A stretch of 64,000 nucleotides of DNA from Microbacterium sp. SL75 (GCF_026625865.1 NZ_CP113067.1:1364001-1428000), one strand, 5' to 3'; shown: positions 26,610 to 35,711, counted from the first letter of the stretch. Made by a program: numbers and translations. The notes: generated by a model not told the origin, from the sequence alone.

Positions 26610-27792
26610 TCGACGTCGCCGAGCACCTCGTCGCGGTTCTCGAGCAGGTCGTTCCGCTCGCGCCCGAAGCGCGGGCGGTGGCCGCTGCCCGCGGCAGAGT
26701 GCTGCGGCATCCCGTGTTCGCGAACGTCGACGTGCCCGGCTTCGACAGCTCGGCGATGGACGGATTCGCCGTGCGCGACCTCACCGTGTCCGCCACTCTG
26801 CGCGTGGTCGCCGATCTGCCCGCGGGCACCGAGCTGGATCCGCGATTGGATGCCGGCGAGGCCGCGCGCATCATGACGGGAGCGCCCGTACCGACCGACG
26901 CCACGGCGGTCGTTCCGTTCGAGGACACCGCGCGCGGGCTCGCCGGGGGGCTGGACGCGGTCACGGTGCTCGCCGCTCCGCGCGAGCCCGGGGCGCACAT
27001 CCGTCGCCGCGGCTCGGACGTGCGGGCGGGGGAACTGGTCGTCTCCGAGGGGGTGCGCCTGAACGCCGCCCGGCTCGGCGCGATCGCTGCCGCGGGAGTG
27101 GGGACGGTCTCGGTCTCGCGTGCGCCGAAGATCGCGATCGTGTCGACGGGCTCGGAGTTGCGACCCGCGGGCGACCCGCTCCGCCGCGGTCAGATCCCCG
27201 AGTCGAACAGCGTGCTGCTGGCAGGCCTCGCCGAGGAATCGGGTGCCGAGATCGTCCTGCGCACGAGCGTCGGTGACGAGGGCGACGGGCCGCGTCAGGC
27301 CATCGCCGCCGCCGAGGCGGCCGGAGCCGACATCGTGGTGTTCTCGGGGGGAGTGAGCGCCGGCGCGTACGAGGTCGTGAAGAACACCCTCGGCGACCTC
27401 ATGCGCTTCGACCGCGTGCGCATGCAGCCGGGAAAGCCCCAGGGCTTCGGACGCACCCCCTCGGGCACGCTGCTGTTCGGTCTGCCCGGCAATCCCGTGA
27501 GCGCCGCGGTGTCGTTCGAGCTGTTCGTGCGCCCGGCACTGCGCGCCCTCGAGGGCGACGCCGATCTCGGTCGTGAGACGCTGCGTGTCGCGCTCGCCGA
27601 GGGCGCCGGGCGCGGCCGGGCCGTGTGCAGTACGTGCCGGTGCGCCTCGACCGCTCCGACGCCGCGCGATGGACGGCCATGCCGACCGCGCACGGAACGC
27701 GCGGCCTCGGTGATGCCGACGGGCTCGCGGTCATCCCGCCGAGCGAGCGCGACCTCGTCGCGGGCGAGCTGGTCACGGTCACGCGATGGTGA
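26606..27792 (+). pseudogene. moeA: Molybdopterin molybdotransferase moeA, frameshifted near the 3' end
   Basis: MoeA inserts molybdate into MPT-AMP to make the molybdenum cofactor. Domains I-III are intact: FDSSAMDGFAV, MTGAPVPTDATAVVPFE, STGSELRPAGD, GQIPESNS, FSGGVSAGAYEVVK, FGLPGNPVSAAVSFE. After about residue 335 (near 27605-27640) the reading frame loses homology and runs to 28033. The expected domain IV continues in the frame one base away, starting VQYVPVRLDRSDAARW and ending at the TGA 27790-27792, which overlaps the mobA start. So one base is missing (or two are extra) in a GC-run here. It is either a real inactivating mutation or a sequencing error; neighbours are intact, which favours error. 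Confidence 0.85.
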
Positions 27793-28361
27793 GCGTCGAC
27801 GCCATCCTCTTGGCCGGGGGACGGGCTTCACGACTGGACGGGGCGACGAAGCCGATGCTGCGCGTGGGCGGGCGGACGTTGCTGCATACGGCGGTGGACG
27901 CGGTCCGAGCGGCCGGTGCTCGACGCGTCGTCGTCGTCGCCCCGGTTCTCGACGATGCGCTCGAGGTGACCTGGACGCGAGAAGATCCGCCGTTCGGCGG
28001 CCCCGTCGCCGCGATCGTCGCCGCTCTCGGTGACGTGGATGCCGAGGAGGTCTTCGTCCTCGCCTGCGATCTTCCGACGGCCGGTCCGGCGGTGGCGCTT
28101 CTCTCCGGTCCGGTCCCCGACAATGCGGACGGCTCGTTTCTCGACGACGGTCGGCACCAGTGGCTCATCGGCCGGTACCGGACGGCCGCGCTGCGGGCGG
28201 CGGCATCCGGTGTCTCGGAGGGCGGGCGCGACGCGTCCATGCGGGCGCTCCTGGGCGGGCTGAGGGTGGAGTCGGTGCGGGCCGACCCCGCGCTGACGCG
28301 CGACATCGACACCTGGGAAGACCTGCGGAAGGTCGCACCGGACGGGTTCTCGTCGACCTGA
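27786..28361 (+). CDS. mobA: Molybdenum cofactor guanylyltransferase (MobA-like)
   Basis: A nucleotidyltransferase of 191 residues that should attach GMP to molybdopterin, giving the MGD form needed by the FdhF-type oxidoreductase. The N-terminal motif VDAILLAGGRASRLDGATKPML is the GTP/Mg loop with its conserved Lys; FVLACDLP carries the metal-binding Asp; PPFGGPVAAI follows the family. The ATG lies inside the 3' end of moeA (7-bp overlap), so they form one operon. A free-standing DUF6457 protein, in some actinobacteria attached to MobA, is at 44795. Confidence 0.88.
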   Translation: MVSVDAILLAGGRASRLDGATKPMLRVGGRTLLHTAVDAVRAAGARRVVVVAPVLDDALEVTWTREDPPFGGPVAAIVAALGDVDAEEVFVLACDLPTAGPAVALLSGPVPDNADGSFLDDGRHQWLIGRYRTAALRAAASGVSEGGRDASMRALLGGLRVESVRADPALTRDIDTWEDLRKVAPDGFSST

Positions 28362-28373
28362 CGGCCGCCGTCG

Positions 28374-28937
28374 TCAGCGGCCGCCGTGTGCGAAGGCGGC
28401 GTCGATGAGCGTCGACGCGGCCGCGCGCGCGGCACCGGCGGCCTCGGATGTTCCAGCGATCGCGGCGGTGGTCTGGGCGCCCTCGGCGAGGATGGCGAGC
28501 TGGGGTGCGAGGAAGGCCGGAGCGCCCGCCGCCTCGACCAATTGCCCGACATAGCGCTGAAAATCGGCCTTGTGCGCGCGCACCGCGCGGGCGACGCCCG
28601 GGTTGGCGGCTCCCAGTTCGCCGAAGGCGTTGATGAAGCCGCAGCCTCGGAAGTCCGCCTCGTCGAACCAATGCGCGAGGTAGTCGTAGACGGCCAGCAG
28701 CCGTTCGCGGGGGTCGTCGATGCGCTCGACGGCGTCGGTCACCCCGTCGGTCCACATGCCGTGGCGTTTGTCGAGGACCGCGACGATCAGGTCGTCTTTG
28801 GCGGGGAACTCCTTGTAAAGGGCTCGGAGGGAAACCCCGGCGGTGTCTCGAACGCTATCCATCCCCACCTGGCCGATGCCGCGTGTGTAGTACAGGGCGT
28901 CGGCGGCATCGACGATGCGGTCGCGGGTCTCGGTCAT
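28374..28937 (-). CDS. TetR-family transcriptional regulator
   Basis: A 187-residue repressor. The N-terminal HTH is ETRDRIVDAADALYYTRGIGQVGMDSVRDTAGVSLRALYKEFPAKDDL. The ligand domain contains FRGCGFINAFGELG, as in many TetR proteins that control alpha/beta hydrolases or reductases. It is divergent from the hydrolase at 29053, and the intergenic region holds two 16-bp palindromes. TAGACT (28944-28949, minus) lies 6 nt before the ATG, so the message is likely leaderless and autorepressed. Confidence 0.93.
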   Translation of the reverse strand: MTETRDRIVDAADALYYTRGIGQVGMDSVRDTAGVSLRALYKEFPAKDDLIVAVLDKRHGMWTDGVTDAVERIDDPRERLLAVYDYLAHWFDEADFRGCGFINAFGELGAANPGVARAVRAHKADFQRYVGQLVEAAGAPAFLAPQLAILAEGAQTTAAIAGTSEAAGAARAAASTLIDAAFAHGGR

Positions 28938-28950
28938 GTGTGCAGTCTAC

Positions 28951-28979
28951 TTGACATGAGAACGGTCGTTCTCTACGGT
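28951..28979 (+). promoter_or_regulatory. Promoter of the hydrolase gene with operator 1 in its spacer
   Basis: TTGACA (28951-28956), a 17-bp spacer, then TACGGT (28974-28979). The spacer is almost exactly filled by the palindrome GAGAACGGTCGTTCTC (28958-28973). The same element covers the -35 region of the divergent tetR promoter, so one bound dimer would shut both. Confidence 0.75.
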
Positions 28980-28992
28980 CGGAGCAGAGAGT

Positions 28993-29008
28993 GAGAACGA
29001 TCGTTCTC
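28993..29008. promoter_or_regulatory. Second TetR operator
   Basis: GAGAACGATCGTTCTC, a perfect 16-bp palindrome differing at one base from operator 1 and centred 35 bp downstream of it, just after the expected transcription start of the hydrolase gene. Confidence 0.75.
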
Positions 29009-29052
29009 GCACACCCGCTTCGCAGAACCGTCGTCAAGAAGGAGCCCCGACC

Positions 29053-30015
29053 ATGTCCGGAAACCCGCACGAGATCGCCCTCGAACCCGCCGCACAGCAG
29101 TTCGTGGATGCCACCAGCGAACCGCCCTTCCTGTACCAGCTGCCGCCGGCCGAGGGACGCGCCGCCGTCGACGGCGTTCAGGACGACCCCATCTTCAAGC
29201 CCGAGATCGACGAGGAGTGGATCGAGGTGCCGGGTGGCCCGAGCGGCTCGGTGAAAGTCCGCATCGTCCGCCCGAAGGGCGCGATCGGAGTGCTGCCCGT
29301 CGTGATCTACATCCACGGCGCGGGCTGGGTCTTCGGCGACGCGCACACGCACGATCGTCTCGTGCGCGACCTCGCGGTGGGAACCGGAGCCGCAGTCGTC
29401 TTCCCCGAATACGACCGCTCGCCCGAGGTGCGGTACCCCCACGCGATCGAGCAGGTGTGGGCGACCGCCCAGTGGATCGTCGCCGAAGGGGAGTCGAAGG
29501 GCCTCGACGCGGCGCGCATCGCCGTCGCGGGCGACTCGGTGGGCGGCAACATGTCCGCGGCGCTCACCCTGCTCGCGAAGGAGCGCGGCGGCGTCGACCT
29601 CGCCGCGCAGGTGCTGTTCTACCCGGTGACCGACGCGGCCTTCGACACCGAGTCGTACCACCGCTTCGCGGAGGGCTACTTCCTCTCGCGCGACGGCATG
29701 AAGTGGTTCTGGGATCAGTACACGACCAGCGAAGACGACCGCGCCCAGATCACGGCGTCGCCGCTGCGTGCCACGCTCGATCAGCTCGCGGGACTTCCGC
29801 AGGCGCTCGTCATCACGGCCGAGGCCGACGTGCTCCGCGACGAGGGCGAGGCTTATGCCGCCAAGCTCCGTCAGGCGGGCGTGCCCACCACCGCCGTCCG
29901 TTACCAGGGCATCGTGCACGACTTCGTGATGGTCAACGCGCTGCACGACACGTATGCGGCGCAGGCGGCGATCGCTCAGGCCGTCGCCTTCCTGTCGAAG
30001 GCGCTCGCGGCGTAA
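29053..30015 (+). CDS. Alpha/beta hydrolase (hormone-sensitive-lipase family esterase)
   Basis: A 320-residue carboxylesterase-type enzyme. The oxyanion-hole motif is IHGAGWVFG (HGAG, about residue 97), the nucleophile elbow is GDSVGG (Ser near 165), and the acid/base pair comes from ITAEADVLRDEGEAYA and GIVHDFVMVN (His near 295). No signal peptide, so intracellular. The ribosome site AAGGAG precedes the ATG. It is controlled by the divergent TetR gene, and its substrate is probably the inducer or a related ester. Confidence 0.92.
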   Translation: MSGNPHEIALEPAAQQFVDATSEPPFLYQLPPAEGRAAVDGVQDDPIFKPEIDEEWIEVPGGPSGSVKVRIVRPKGAIGVLPVVIYIHGAGWVFGDAHTHDRLVRDLAVGTGAAVVFPEYDRSPEVRYPHAIEQVWATAQWIVAEGESKGLDAARIAVAGDSVGGNMSAALTLLAKERGGVDLAAQVLFYPVTDAAFDTESYHRFAEGYFLSRDGMKWFWDQYTTSEDDRAQITASPLRATLDQLAGLPQALVITAEADVLRDEGEAYAAKLRQAGVPTTAVRYQGIVHDFVMVNALHDTYAAQAAIAQAVAFLSKALAA

Positions 30016-30023
30016 CGCCGACC

Positions 30024-30057
30024 GGCCCGGGCTGCGCTGTCGAGCGTGGCCCGGGCC
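30024..30057. terminator. Bidirectional GC hairpin between convergent hydrolase and GH2 genes
   Basis: GGCCCGGGC (30024-30032) and GGCCCGGGCC (30048-30057) can pair around a 15-nt loop in the gap between the two stops. No U-tract. Confidence 0.5.
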
Positions 30058-30152
30058 CCGACCGGTCGTCGTCACCCCCGACGGCATGCCGTCGGCCACC
30101 CGCTGGTGCACTGCCGGGGACGAGAAACGCGCACCACGGCGCCCCTGTCGGG

Positions 30153-33104
30153 CTATTCGAACACCACCGTCCACGACACCGCCCGCGGCCACAGCGCGTG
30201 GCGCGGCAGCACATCGGGGCCGCACGCCCGCGAGCCGAGACCGTGCTGGGCGGCGTCGAGGTACAACCAGAGCCCCCTCGACGGCGGCAGTTCGTGCGCG
30301 TGCGCGACGCCGGTGCGCTCCTGGGCGGTGTGGCGGTCGAGCTGGAACCCGGGCAGGCCGGTCGAACCCGACGCGACCGCGCGCAGGCGCAGGGGACCGA
30401 GATCGAGCGCGCGCAGGCCGGGGCGGTGCCCGGTCTCCTGCGGGCGGCCGTACGCGACGCCGAGCTCGTCGACGGCGGCCTCGAAGCGGCCGACGTACGC
30501 GGCCTCGGCGCTATCGCTGTACGACTCCGTCGGTCCCGTGCCGAACCAGCGCACCCGCTCGTCGGCGAGGGCGCCCGGCAGGCCGATGCGTGCGCCGACG
30601 CGCGGCCAGGTGCAGTCCCACGGGCCGAACGGGCGGATGTCGGTGTGCAGCCGCAGCCCGTCGCCGTCGAGGCGCCACGCGAACGTCGTCTCGATGCCTT
30701 GCGCGCTATGCGCGGCCATCGACCGCACGCGCTGCACGAGACCCTGATCAGTGCGCTCGACCGACAACACGCGATGCTGCAGACGGTCGAGGCCGCGTTC
30801 GAGCCACCGCACCGACGACGCCGGGGTGCTCTCATCGCCGCGACCGTCGGTGAGCGCCGGGTCGGCGGTCTCGTACGAGCCCTGACCGTCGAGCTGGTCG
30901 TTCTCGGTGGGGGCGCGCCACAGTTCGGGGAGTGGCCCCGACACCTCCAGGTCGCGCCAGCGCACGAGGCCGCCGCGGCGGTCGAAGACCGCGTCGCCGA
31001 GCGCGTCGCCGCGCCAGCCGCCGGTCGACGCCTGTGCCAGGCGCAGGGGAGCGGCAAGCATCTGCGCCTGCGCGCGCGAGACGACGTGCCCCGCCGGGGC
31101 CCATGCGCATTCCTCGCGCAGCGCGACCTCGAGGGTCATCCAGCGCTCTGTCGTGGCATCTGGAATCTCGGGCACTTCGATGATGCTCTCGGCGCCGGGG
31201 GCCAGCGTCGGCAGGTCGAGGGAGCCCGAGGCGACCCGGATGCCGTCGTCCTCGACGCGCCACCGCAACTCGAGGTGCCCGGTGCCGAGCGTGTGCTGCC
31301 GGTTCCGTACGCGCCAGGAGCGCTCGCCGAGGTGCTCGAGCGTGACCGGGGCCCACACCGCGGCGAGCTCGCCGAGGCCGGGAGAGGGCGTGCCGTCCGA
31401 GAGCACGAGGCCGTCCATCAGGTAGACGCCGTCGTGCACGGGCTCGCCGAAGTCCCCGCCGTAGGCGAAGAACTCGACGCCGTCGGCGGTGCGGGTGCGG
31501 ATGCCGTGGTCGCGCCACTCCCACACGAACCCGCCGTGCAGGCGCGGGTACAGCTCCACGAGCGACTCGTAGTCGGCGAGCGAACCGGGGCCGTTGCCCA
31601 TGGCGTGCGCGAACTCACACAGCACGAAGGGCTTCGCCCGCTGGCGGGCGCCCTCGGCGGGGCCGATCTCATGCACGGGCATGGTCTGCTCTCCGCAGAC
31701 CGAGGCGATCTCCTCCAGAGTCGGATACATGCGCGAGTACACGTCGGTGTAGGCCCCGCCGTAGTCGCCCTCGTAGTGGATGGGGCGCGAGTCGTCGCGC
31801 TCGCGGATCCACCCGGCCATCTCGGCGAGGTTGCGCCCGGTGCCCGATTCGTTGCCGAGCGACCACATCACGACGCTCGCGTGGTTCTTGTCGCGCTCGA
31901 CGGTGCGGCGCACGCGGTCGAGGCACGCCGCGCGCCAGGCGGGGTCGTCGGCGGGGTTGCCCGTCCACTCGACGTCCCAGAAGCCATGGGTCTCGAGGTC
32001 GCACTCCAACACGACCCAGAAGCCCAGCTCGTCGGCCAGCTCCAGCACGCGCGGGTGCGGCGGCTGGTGCGCGGTGCGGATCGCGGTGATGTTGTGCCGG
32101 CGCATGAGCGCGAGCTCGCCGCGCACGTAGTCCTCGTCGAACACGCGGCCGCGATCGGGGTCGGTCTCATGACGGTTCACGCCGCGGAAGATCAGCGGGC
32201 GACCGTCGGCGAGCAGCCGGTCGCCGACGATCTCGACGCGGCGGAAGCCGACGCGCAGGCGCACCGTCTCGGCATCCGTCGACACCTCGACGTCGTACAG
32301 GCGGGGGGTCTCGGCCGTCCACGCGTCGACCGCGGGGATCGGGAGGGGGGCCACCGCGTCCTCCGAGGCCCACGTCTCATCGACGCCGAGCTCGGGCACC
32401 CGCACGCTCACGGGCCAGCCGCCGCGGGGGCGCACGTCGAGGATGCCGGCGCCGGTGGCGGGGTCGCGGTCACCGCGCACGAAGACGTCGTCGAGGCCGT
32501 TCGCGGGCCGGCCCTGGAGCGAGACGCTGCGGAAGATACCGGGGAGCCACCACTGGTCCTGGTCTTCGAGGTAGCTGGCGGCCGACCACTGGTGCACGCG
32601 GACGGCGAGCACGTTCTCGCCGTCGACGAGATGGTCGGTCACGTCGAACTCGGTCATGAGCCGGCTGCCGGTGAACCAGCCGATCTCGGTGCCGTTCACC
32701 CATACGGTCGCGAGTGACTCGACGCCCTCGAAGCGCAGCAAGGTGCGGCCGCCGGGGCAGAACGAGGGATGCCACTCGAAAGTGCGGCGGTGATCGCCCG
32801 TGGGGTTCGCGTCGGGCACGTGCGGGGGATCGAGCGGGAACGGGTACCGGATGTTCGTGTACGTCGGGTGGCCGTGACCGTGCAGACCCCAGTGCGAGGG
32901 CACGGGAAGGCGATCCCACGCCGCGACGTCGGCGTCGACGGCCGCGAACGGGGGCGTACCGTCGAGGTCGTCGCCCGGGTCGGCGTCGTGCAGCAGGAAG
33001 GCCCAGTCGCCGTCGAGGCTCTGGACCGGGGCGTCGGATCGCAGCCAGGCGCGCGGGGGCAGGCGGCTGTCGGATCCGGGGGCGGTGTCGCCGAGGTGGG
33101 TCAT
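30153..33104 (-). CDS. lacZ: GH2 beta-galactosidase (LacZ type)
   Basis: A 983-residue glycoside hydrolase of family 2 with the five-domain LacZ build: sugar-binding jelly roll (WDRLPVPSHWGLHGHGHPTYTN), Ig-like domain, TIM barrel (IFRGVNRHETDPDRG), second Ig-like domain and C-terminal Bgal_small_N supersandwich (WRAPTENDQ). Acid/base Glu is in SLGNESGTG (about residue 419); the nucleophile Glu is in LCEFAHAMGNGPGSL (about 497). No signal peptide, so it acts on imported sugar. The ATG overlaps the nagB stop (ATGA); it is the last gene of the importer operon. The preferred sugar could also be another beta-hexoside. Confidence 0.92.
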   Translation of the reverse strand: MTHLGDTAPGSDSRLPPRAWLRSDAPVQSLDGDWAFLLHDADPGDDLDGTPPFAAVDADVAAWDRLPVPSHWGLHGHGHPTYTNIRYPFPLDPPHVPDANPTGDHRRTFEWHPSFCPGGRTLLRFEGVESLATVWVNGTEIGWFTGSRLMTEFDVTDHLVDGENVLAVRVHQWSAASYLEDQDQWWLPGIFRSVSLQGRPANGLDDVFVRGDRDPATGAGILDVRPRGGWPVSVRVPELGVDETWASEDAVAPLPIPAVDAWTAETPRLYDVEVSTDAETVRLRVGFRRVEIVGDRLLADGRPLIFRGVNRHETDPDRGRVFDEDYVRGELALMRRHNITAIRTAHQPPHPRVLELADELGFWVVLECDLETHGFWDVEWTGNPADDPAWRAACLDRVRRTVERDKNHASVVMWSLGNESGTGRNLAEMAGWIRERDDSRPIHYEGDYGGAYTDVYSRMYPTLEEIASVCGEQTMPVHEIGPAEGARQRAKPFVLCEFAHAMGNGPGSLADYESLVELYPRLHGGFVWEWRDHGIRTRTADGVEFFAYGGDFGEPVHDGVYLMDGLVLSDGTPSPGLGELAAVWAPVTLEHLGERSWRVRNRQHTLGTGHLELRWRVEDDGIRVASGSLDLPTLAPGAESIIEVPEIPDATTERWMTLEVALREECAWAPAGHVVSRAQAQMLAAPLRLAQASTGGWRGDALGDAVFDRRGGLVRWRDLEVSGPLPELWRAPTENDQLDGQGSYETADPALTDGRGDESTPASSVRWLERGLDRLQHRVLSVERTDQGLVQRVRSMAAHSAQGIETTFAWRLDGDGLRLHTDIRPFGPWDCTWPRVGARIGLPGALADERVRWFGTGPTESYSDSAEAAYVGRFEAAVDELGVAYGRPQETGHRPGLRALDLGPLRLRAVASGSTGLPGFQLDRHTAQERTGVAHAHELPPSRGLWLYLDAAQHGLGSRACGPDVLPRHALWPRAVSWTVVFE

Positions 33105-33853
33105 CGGTTTTCTCGGAGGGCGTCGGGGTCGGCCACGACGGTGACGTCGGGATGCCGTTGCAGGAACGAGGCGGGGTTGTCGGCGGTGACGGGGCCGGTG
33201 AGGGCGGATCGCAGGGCGGCGGCCTTCGCAGAGCCCGCGGCCACGAGCACGATACGCCGCGCCGAGAGGATCGTCGCGACGCCCTGGGTGAGAGCGTGCG
33301 TCGGCACCTGGGTGAGGTCGCCGTCGAAGTGCTCGGCGTTGGCGCGACGCGTGCTCTCGTCGAGCTCGACCACGCGCGTACGGGTCTCGGCATCCGAACC
33401 CGGCTCGTTGAAGCCGATGTGGCCGTTGCGGCCGATGCCCACGACCTGCACGTCGACGCCGCCGGCCTCGGCGATCGCGCGCTCGTAGGCAGCGCCTTCG
33501 GCGTCGGTCGAGCCGCGGGGCACCCGCACGTTCTCGGCCGGGATGCCGAGCGGCTCGGCGATCACGGACCGCACGTACGCGGCGTACGAGCGGGGGTCGT
33601 CGGTGCTCAGCCCCACGTACTCGTCGAGGGCGAACAGGCGCAACCCCTCGGTGCGGAGCCCCTCGGCGCGGCGACGGACGAGCGCGGCGTAGAGCGCGAG
33701 CGGCGACGACCCGGTGGCCACGCCGAGCACACCGTCGGAGGCGATGGTCGCCACGACGTCCGCCGCGACCTCGCCGATCTCGTCGGCCGCGCACGTGACG
33801 ACGCGCGTGGACGGGGAGACGGGGACCAGGTCGGGACGAAGGGTCACGCTCAC
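33101..33853 (-). CDS. nagB: Glucosamine-6-phosphate deaminase
   Basis: Converts glucosamine-6-phosphate to fructose-6-phosphate and ammonia. The 250-residue protein has GVATGSSPLALYAAL (phosphate loop), RLFALDEYVGLS (catalytic Asp region), and GIGRNGHIGFNEPGSD (ring-opening His/Glu), all diagnostic of NagB. The GTG at 33853 overlaps the permease stop (GTGA); a GTG at 33847 is an alternative. No nagA is present in the operon, so the source of glucosamine-6-P must be made elsewhere or arise from glucosamine directly. Confidence 0.93.
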   Translation of the reverse strand: MSVTLRPDLVPVSPSTRVVTCAADEIGEVAADVVATIASDGVLGVATGSSPLALYAALVRRRAEGLRTEGLRLFALDEYVGLSTDDPRSYAAYVRSVIAEPLGIPAENVRVPRGSTDAEGAAYERAIAEAGGVDVQVVGIGRNGHIGFNEPGSDAETRTRVVELDESTRRANAEHFDGDLTQVPTHALTQGVATILSARRIVLVAAGSAKAAALRSALTGPVTADNPASFLQRHPDVTVVADPDALRENR

Positions 33854-34746
33854 TTGATCGCGCCCTTGGCGATGTCGCCGATGAACTGGCGGGCACCGAT
33901 GAGGAACACGATGAGCAGTGGCAGCACCGCGAGCAGGGCTCCCGCCATGACCATGCCGTAGTCCTGGCCGAACGCGGTGTTCAGCTGGGCCATCGCGACC
34001 TGCAGCGTCACCTGGTTGGGGTTGGTCAGCACGACGAGCGGCCACAGGTAATCGTTCCACGCGGCGATGAACGTGAAGATGCCGAGGAAGCCCAGGCCCG
34101 GGCGGATCAGCGGCAGGCACACGGTGAACCACTGACGGAAGAAGCCCGCGCCGTCGAGCACCGAGGCATCCATCAGCTCGTCGGGGATCGACGACACCAT
34201 GTACTGGCGCAGCCAGAAGATGCCGAACGCGTTGGCGGCCGCGGGCACGATCAGCGCCTGCAGCTGACCGACCCAGCCGAGGTTGGTCATGGTGATGAAC
34301 TGCGGGATGACGGCGAGCTGCATCGGCAGCATGAACGTCACGAGCGTGATCGTGAACAGCGTGCGGCGCAGCGGAAACTCGAACTTGGCGAACGCGAAGG
34401 CGGCGAGCGAGTCGAACACCAGCACGAGGAACGTCACGCTGCATGCCACGATCACCGTGTTCAGGAGCGAGCCCGCGAAGTCGATCCGGGTGAACACCGC
34501 CCCGATGTTGTCGAACAGGCGGGGCCCGGGGACGAACGTCGGCGGCGTGGTGTAGATGTCGCTCGTGGAGTTGCTGGCCATGACCACGAGCCAGTACAGC
34601 GGGAAGAGCGAGATGAACGCGCCGGCGCTGAGCACGCCGTAGAGGAGCACACGGCTCGGGGTCACCTTGCGACGACGGCGAAGCGGCACGCCGGCGGTCG
34701 TGATGTGCTCGGTGATCGTCGCGGGCGGAGGCGTGGTGACGGTCAT
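33850..34746 (-). CDS. Sugar ABC transporter permease (MalG type)
   Basis: One of two permeases of a CUT1-type carbohydrate importer: 298 residues, six helices, with a charged N-terminus (RRRRKVTPSR), FPLYWLVVMASN and the ATPase-docking EAA loop (PDELMDASVLDGAGFFRQWFTVCLPLIRPG). It pairs with the permease at 34743 and the binding protein at 35708. No ATPase is encoded here, so a shared MsiK-like ATPase elsewhere is expected, as in other actinobacteria. Start overlaps the upstream stop (ATGA). Confidence 0.92.
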   Translation of the reverse strand: MTVTTPPPATITEHITTAGVPLRRRRKVTPSRVLLYGVLSAGAFISLFPLYWLVVMASNSTSDIYTTPPTFVPGPRLFDNIGAVFTRIDFAGSLLNTVIVACSVTFLVLVFDSLAAFAFAKFEFPLRRTLFTITLVTFMLPMQLAVIPQFITMTNLGWVGQLQALIVPAAANAFGIFWLRQYMVSSIPDELMDASVLDGAGFFRQWFTVCLPLIRPGLGFLGIFTFIAAWNDYLWPLVVLTNPNQVTLQVAMAQLNTAFGQDYGMVMAGALLAVLPLLIVFLIGARQFIGDIAKGAIK

Positions 34747-35711
34747 GCGCGGGCCTTGTCTTCCTTCTTGCCGGCGGTGAAGCGCCAGCTGATGATGGTG
34801 AAGATCACGACGATGAGGAACACGCCCCACGCGATCGCGGCGCCATACCCGAAGCGGTTGTAGCTGAAGGCCTGCTGGTAGAAGTACAGGACCATCGTCA
34901 GACCGCCCTGGCCCGCACCGCCGCTGTTCGGGTTGGTGGTGCTCGAGCTGGCCGTCAGCACCTGGGCCTCGGTGAAGCTCTGCATGCCGGTCACGGTCGA
35001 GACGACGAGCACGAAGATGATCGTCGGGCGCAGAAGCGGCAGCGTGATCGAGAAGAAGCTGCGGATGGGGCCGGCGCCGTCGAGCTTGGCGGCCTCGTAG
35101 ACCTCTCCCCCGATGGACTGCATGCCGGCGAGGAAGATGATCGCGTTGTACCCGGTCCACTGATACGTGATGAGGATCGAGATCGTCAACTGGATGCCGA
35201 AGGGCGTCGACAGCCATTGCACCCCGGGAAGCCCGAGGGCGTGCAGGAAGGAGTTGGCGAGGCCGAAGTTCTCGCCGAAGATCGAGCCGAACAGCACCGC
35301 CATCGCCACGACCGAGGTGATGTTCGGCACGAAGTAGGCGATGCGGAAGGCCGTGCTGAAGCGCACGGCGTTGTTCAGCATGGCGGCGACGGCGACCGCG
35401 ATGATGAGCATCGGGAACGTCGACAGGACGAAGATGACGAAGGTGTTGCGCACCGACAGCCAGAACGTGGGGTCGGTGAAAAGGCGGGTGTAGTTGTCGA
35501 TGCCCGTCCACTTCGCAGCCCCCAGCCCGTTCCAGTCCTGGAACGACAGGACGAGCGAGTAGGCGGTGGGGAAGAGGCCGAAGCCCAGGAAGAGCAGGAA
35601 GAAGGGGGCGATGGCCACGTACATCGGCCAGTGCCGGATCAGGCCCCGGCCTCGGGGGCGCGCGCTGGGGCGCACCCCCGAGGCCGTCATGACGCGCGTG
35701 GCGGATGTCAC
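34743..35711 (-). CDS. Sugar ABC transporter permease (MalF/UgpA type)
   Basis: The partner permease: 322 residues, six helices starting at WPMYVAIAPFFLLFLGFGLFPTAYSLVLSF, with the EAA loop (GGEVYEAAKLDGAGPIRSFFSITLPLLRP) and an extended S/T/N/G-rich loop near residues 245-265. The GTG at 35711 overlaps the binding-protein stop by 4 bp; an ATG seven codons in is an alternative. Confidence 0.92.
   Translation of the reverse strand: MTSATRVMTASGVRPSARPRGRGLIRHWPMYVAIAPFFLLFLGFGLFPTAYSLVLSFQDWNGLGAAKWTGIDNYTRLFTDPTFWLSVRNTFVIFVLSTFPMLIIAVAVAAMLNNAVRFSTAFRIAYFVPNITSVVAMAVLFGSIFGENFGLANSFLHALGLPGVQWLSTPFGIQLTISILITYQWTGYNAIIFLAGMQSIGGEVYEAAKLDGAGPIRSFFSITLPLLRPTIIFVLVVSTVTGMQSFTEAQVLTASSSTTNPNSGGAGQGGLTMVLYFYQQAFSYNRFGYGAAIAWGVFLIVVIFTIISWRFTAGKKEDKARA

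Noticed and set aside
26606..28033. A natural MoeA with a novel 130-residue C-terminal domain.
   Set aside because: The tail is Arg/Ser-rich shadow sequence and the true MoeA domain IV is encoded one frame away, ending at the mobA start.
29217..32717. An 1166-codon plus-strand frame.
   Set aside because: Starts inside the hydrolase gene in another frame and runs antisense to lacZ; low-complexity Arg/Ala composition typical of high-GC shadow frames.
30153..33896. A GH2 protein extended upstream by about 260 residues through nagB.
   Set aside because: The extension is nagB read in the wrong frame; the ATG at 33104 overlapping the nagB stop is the natural start.
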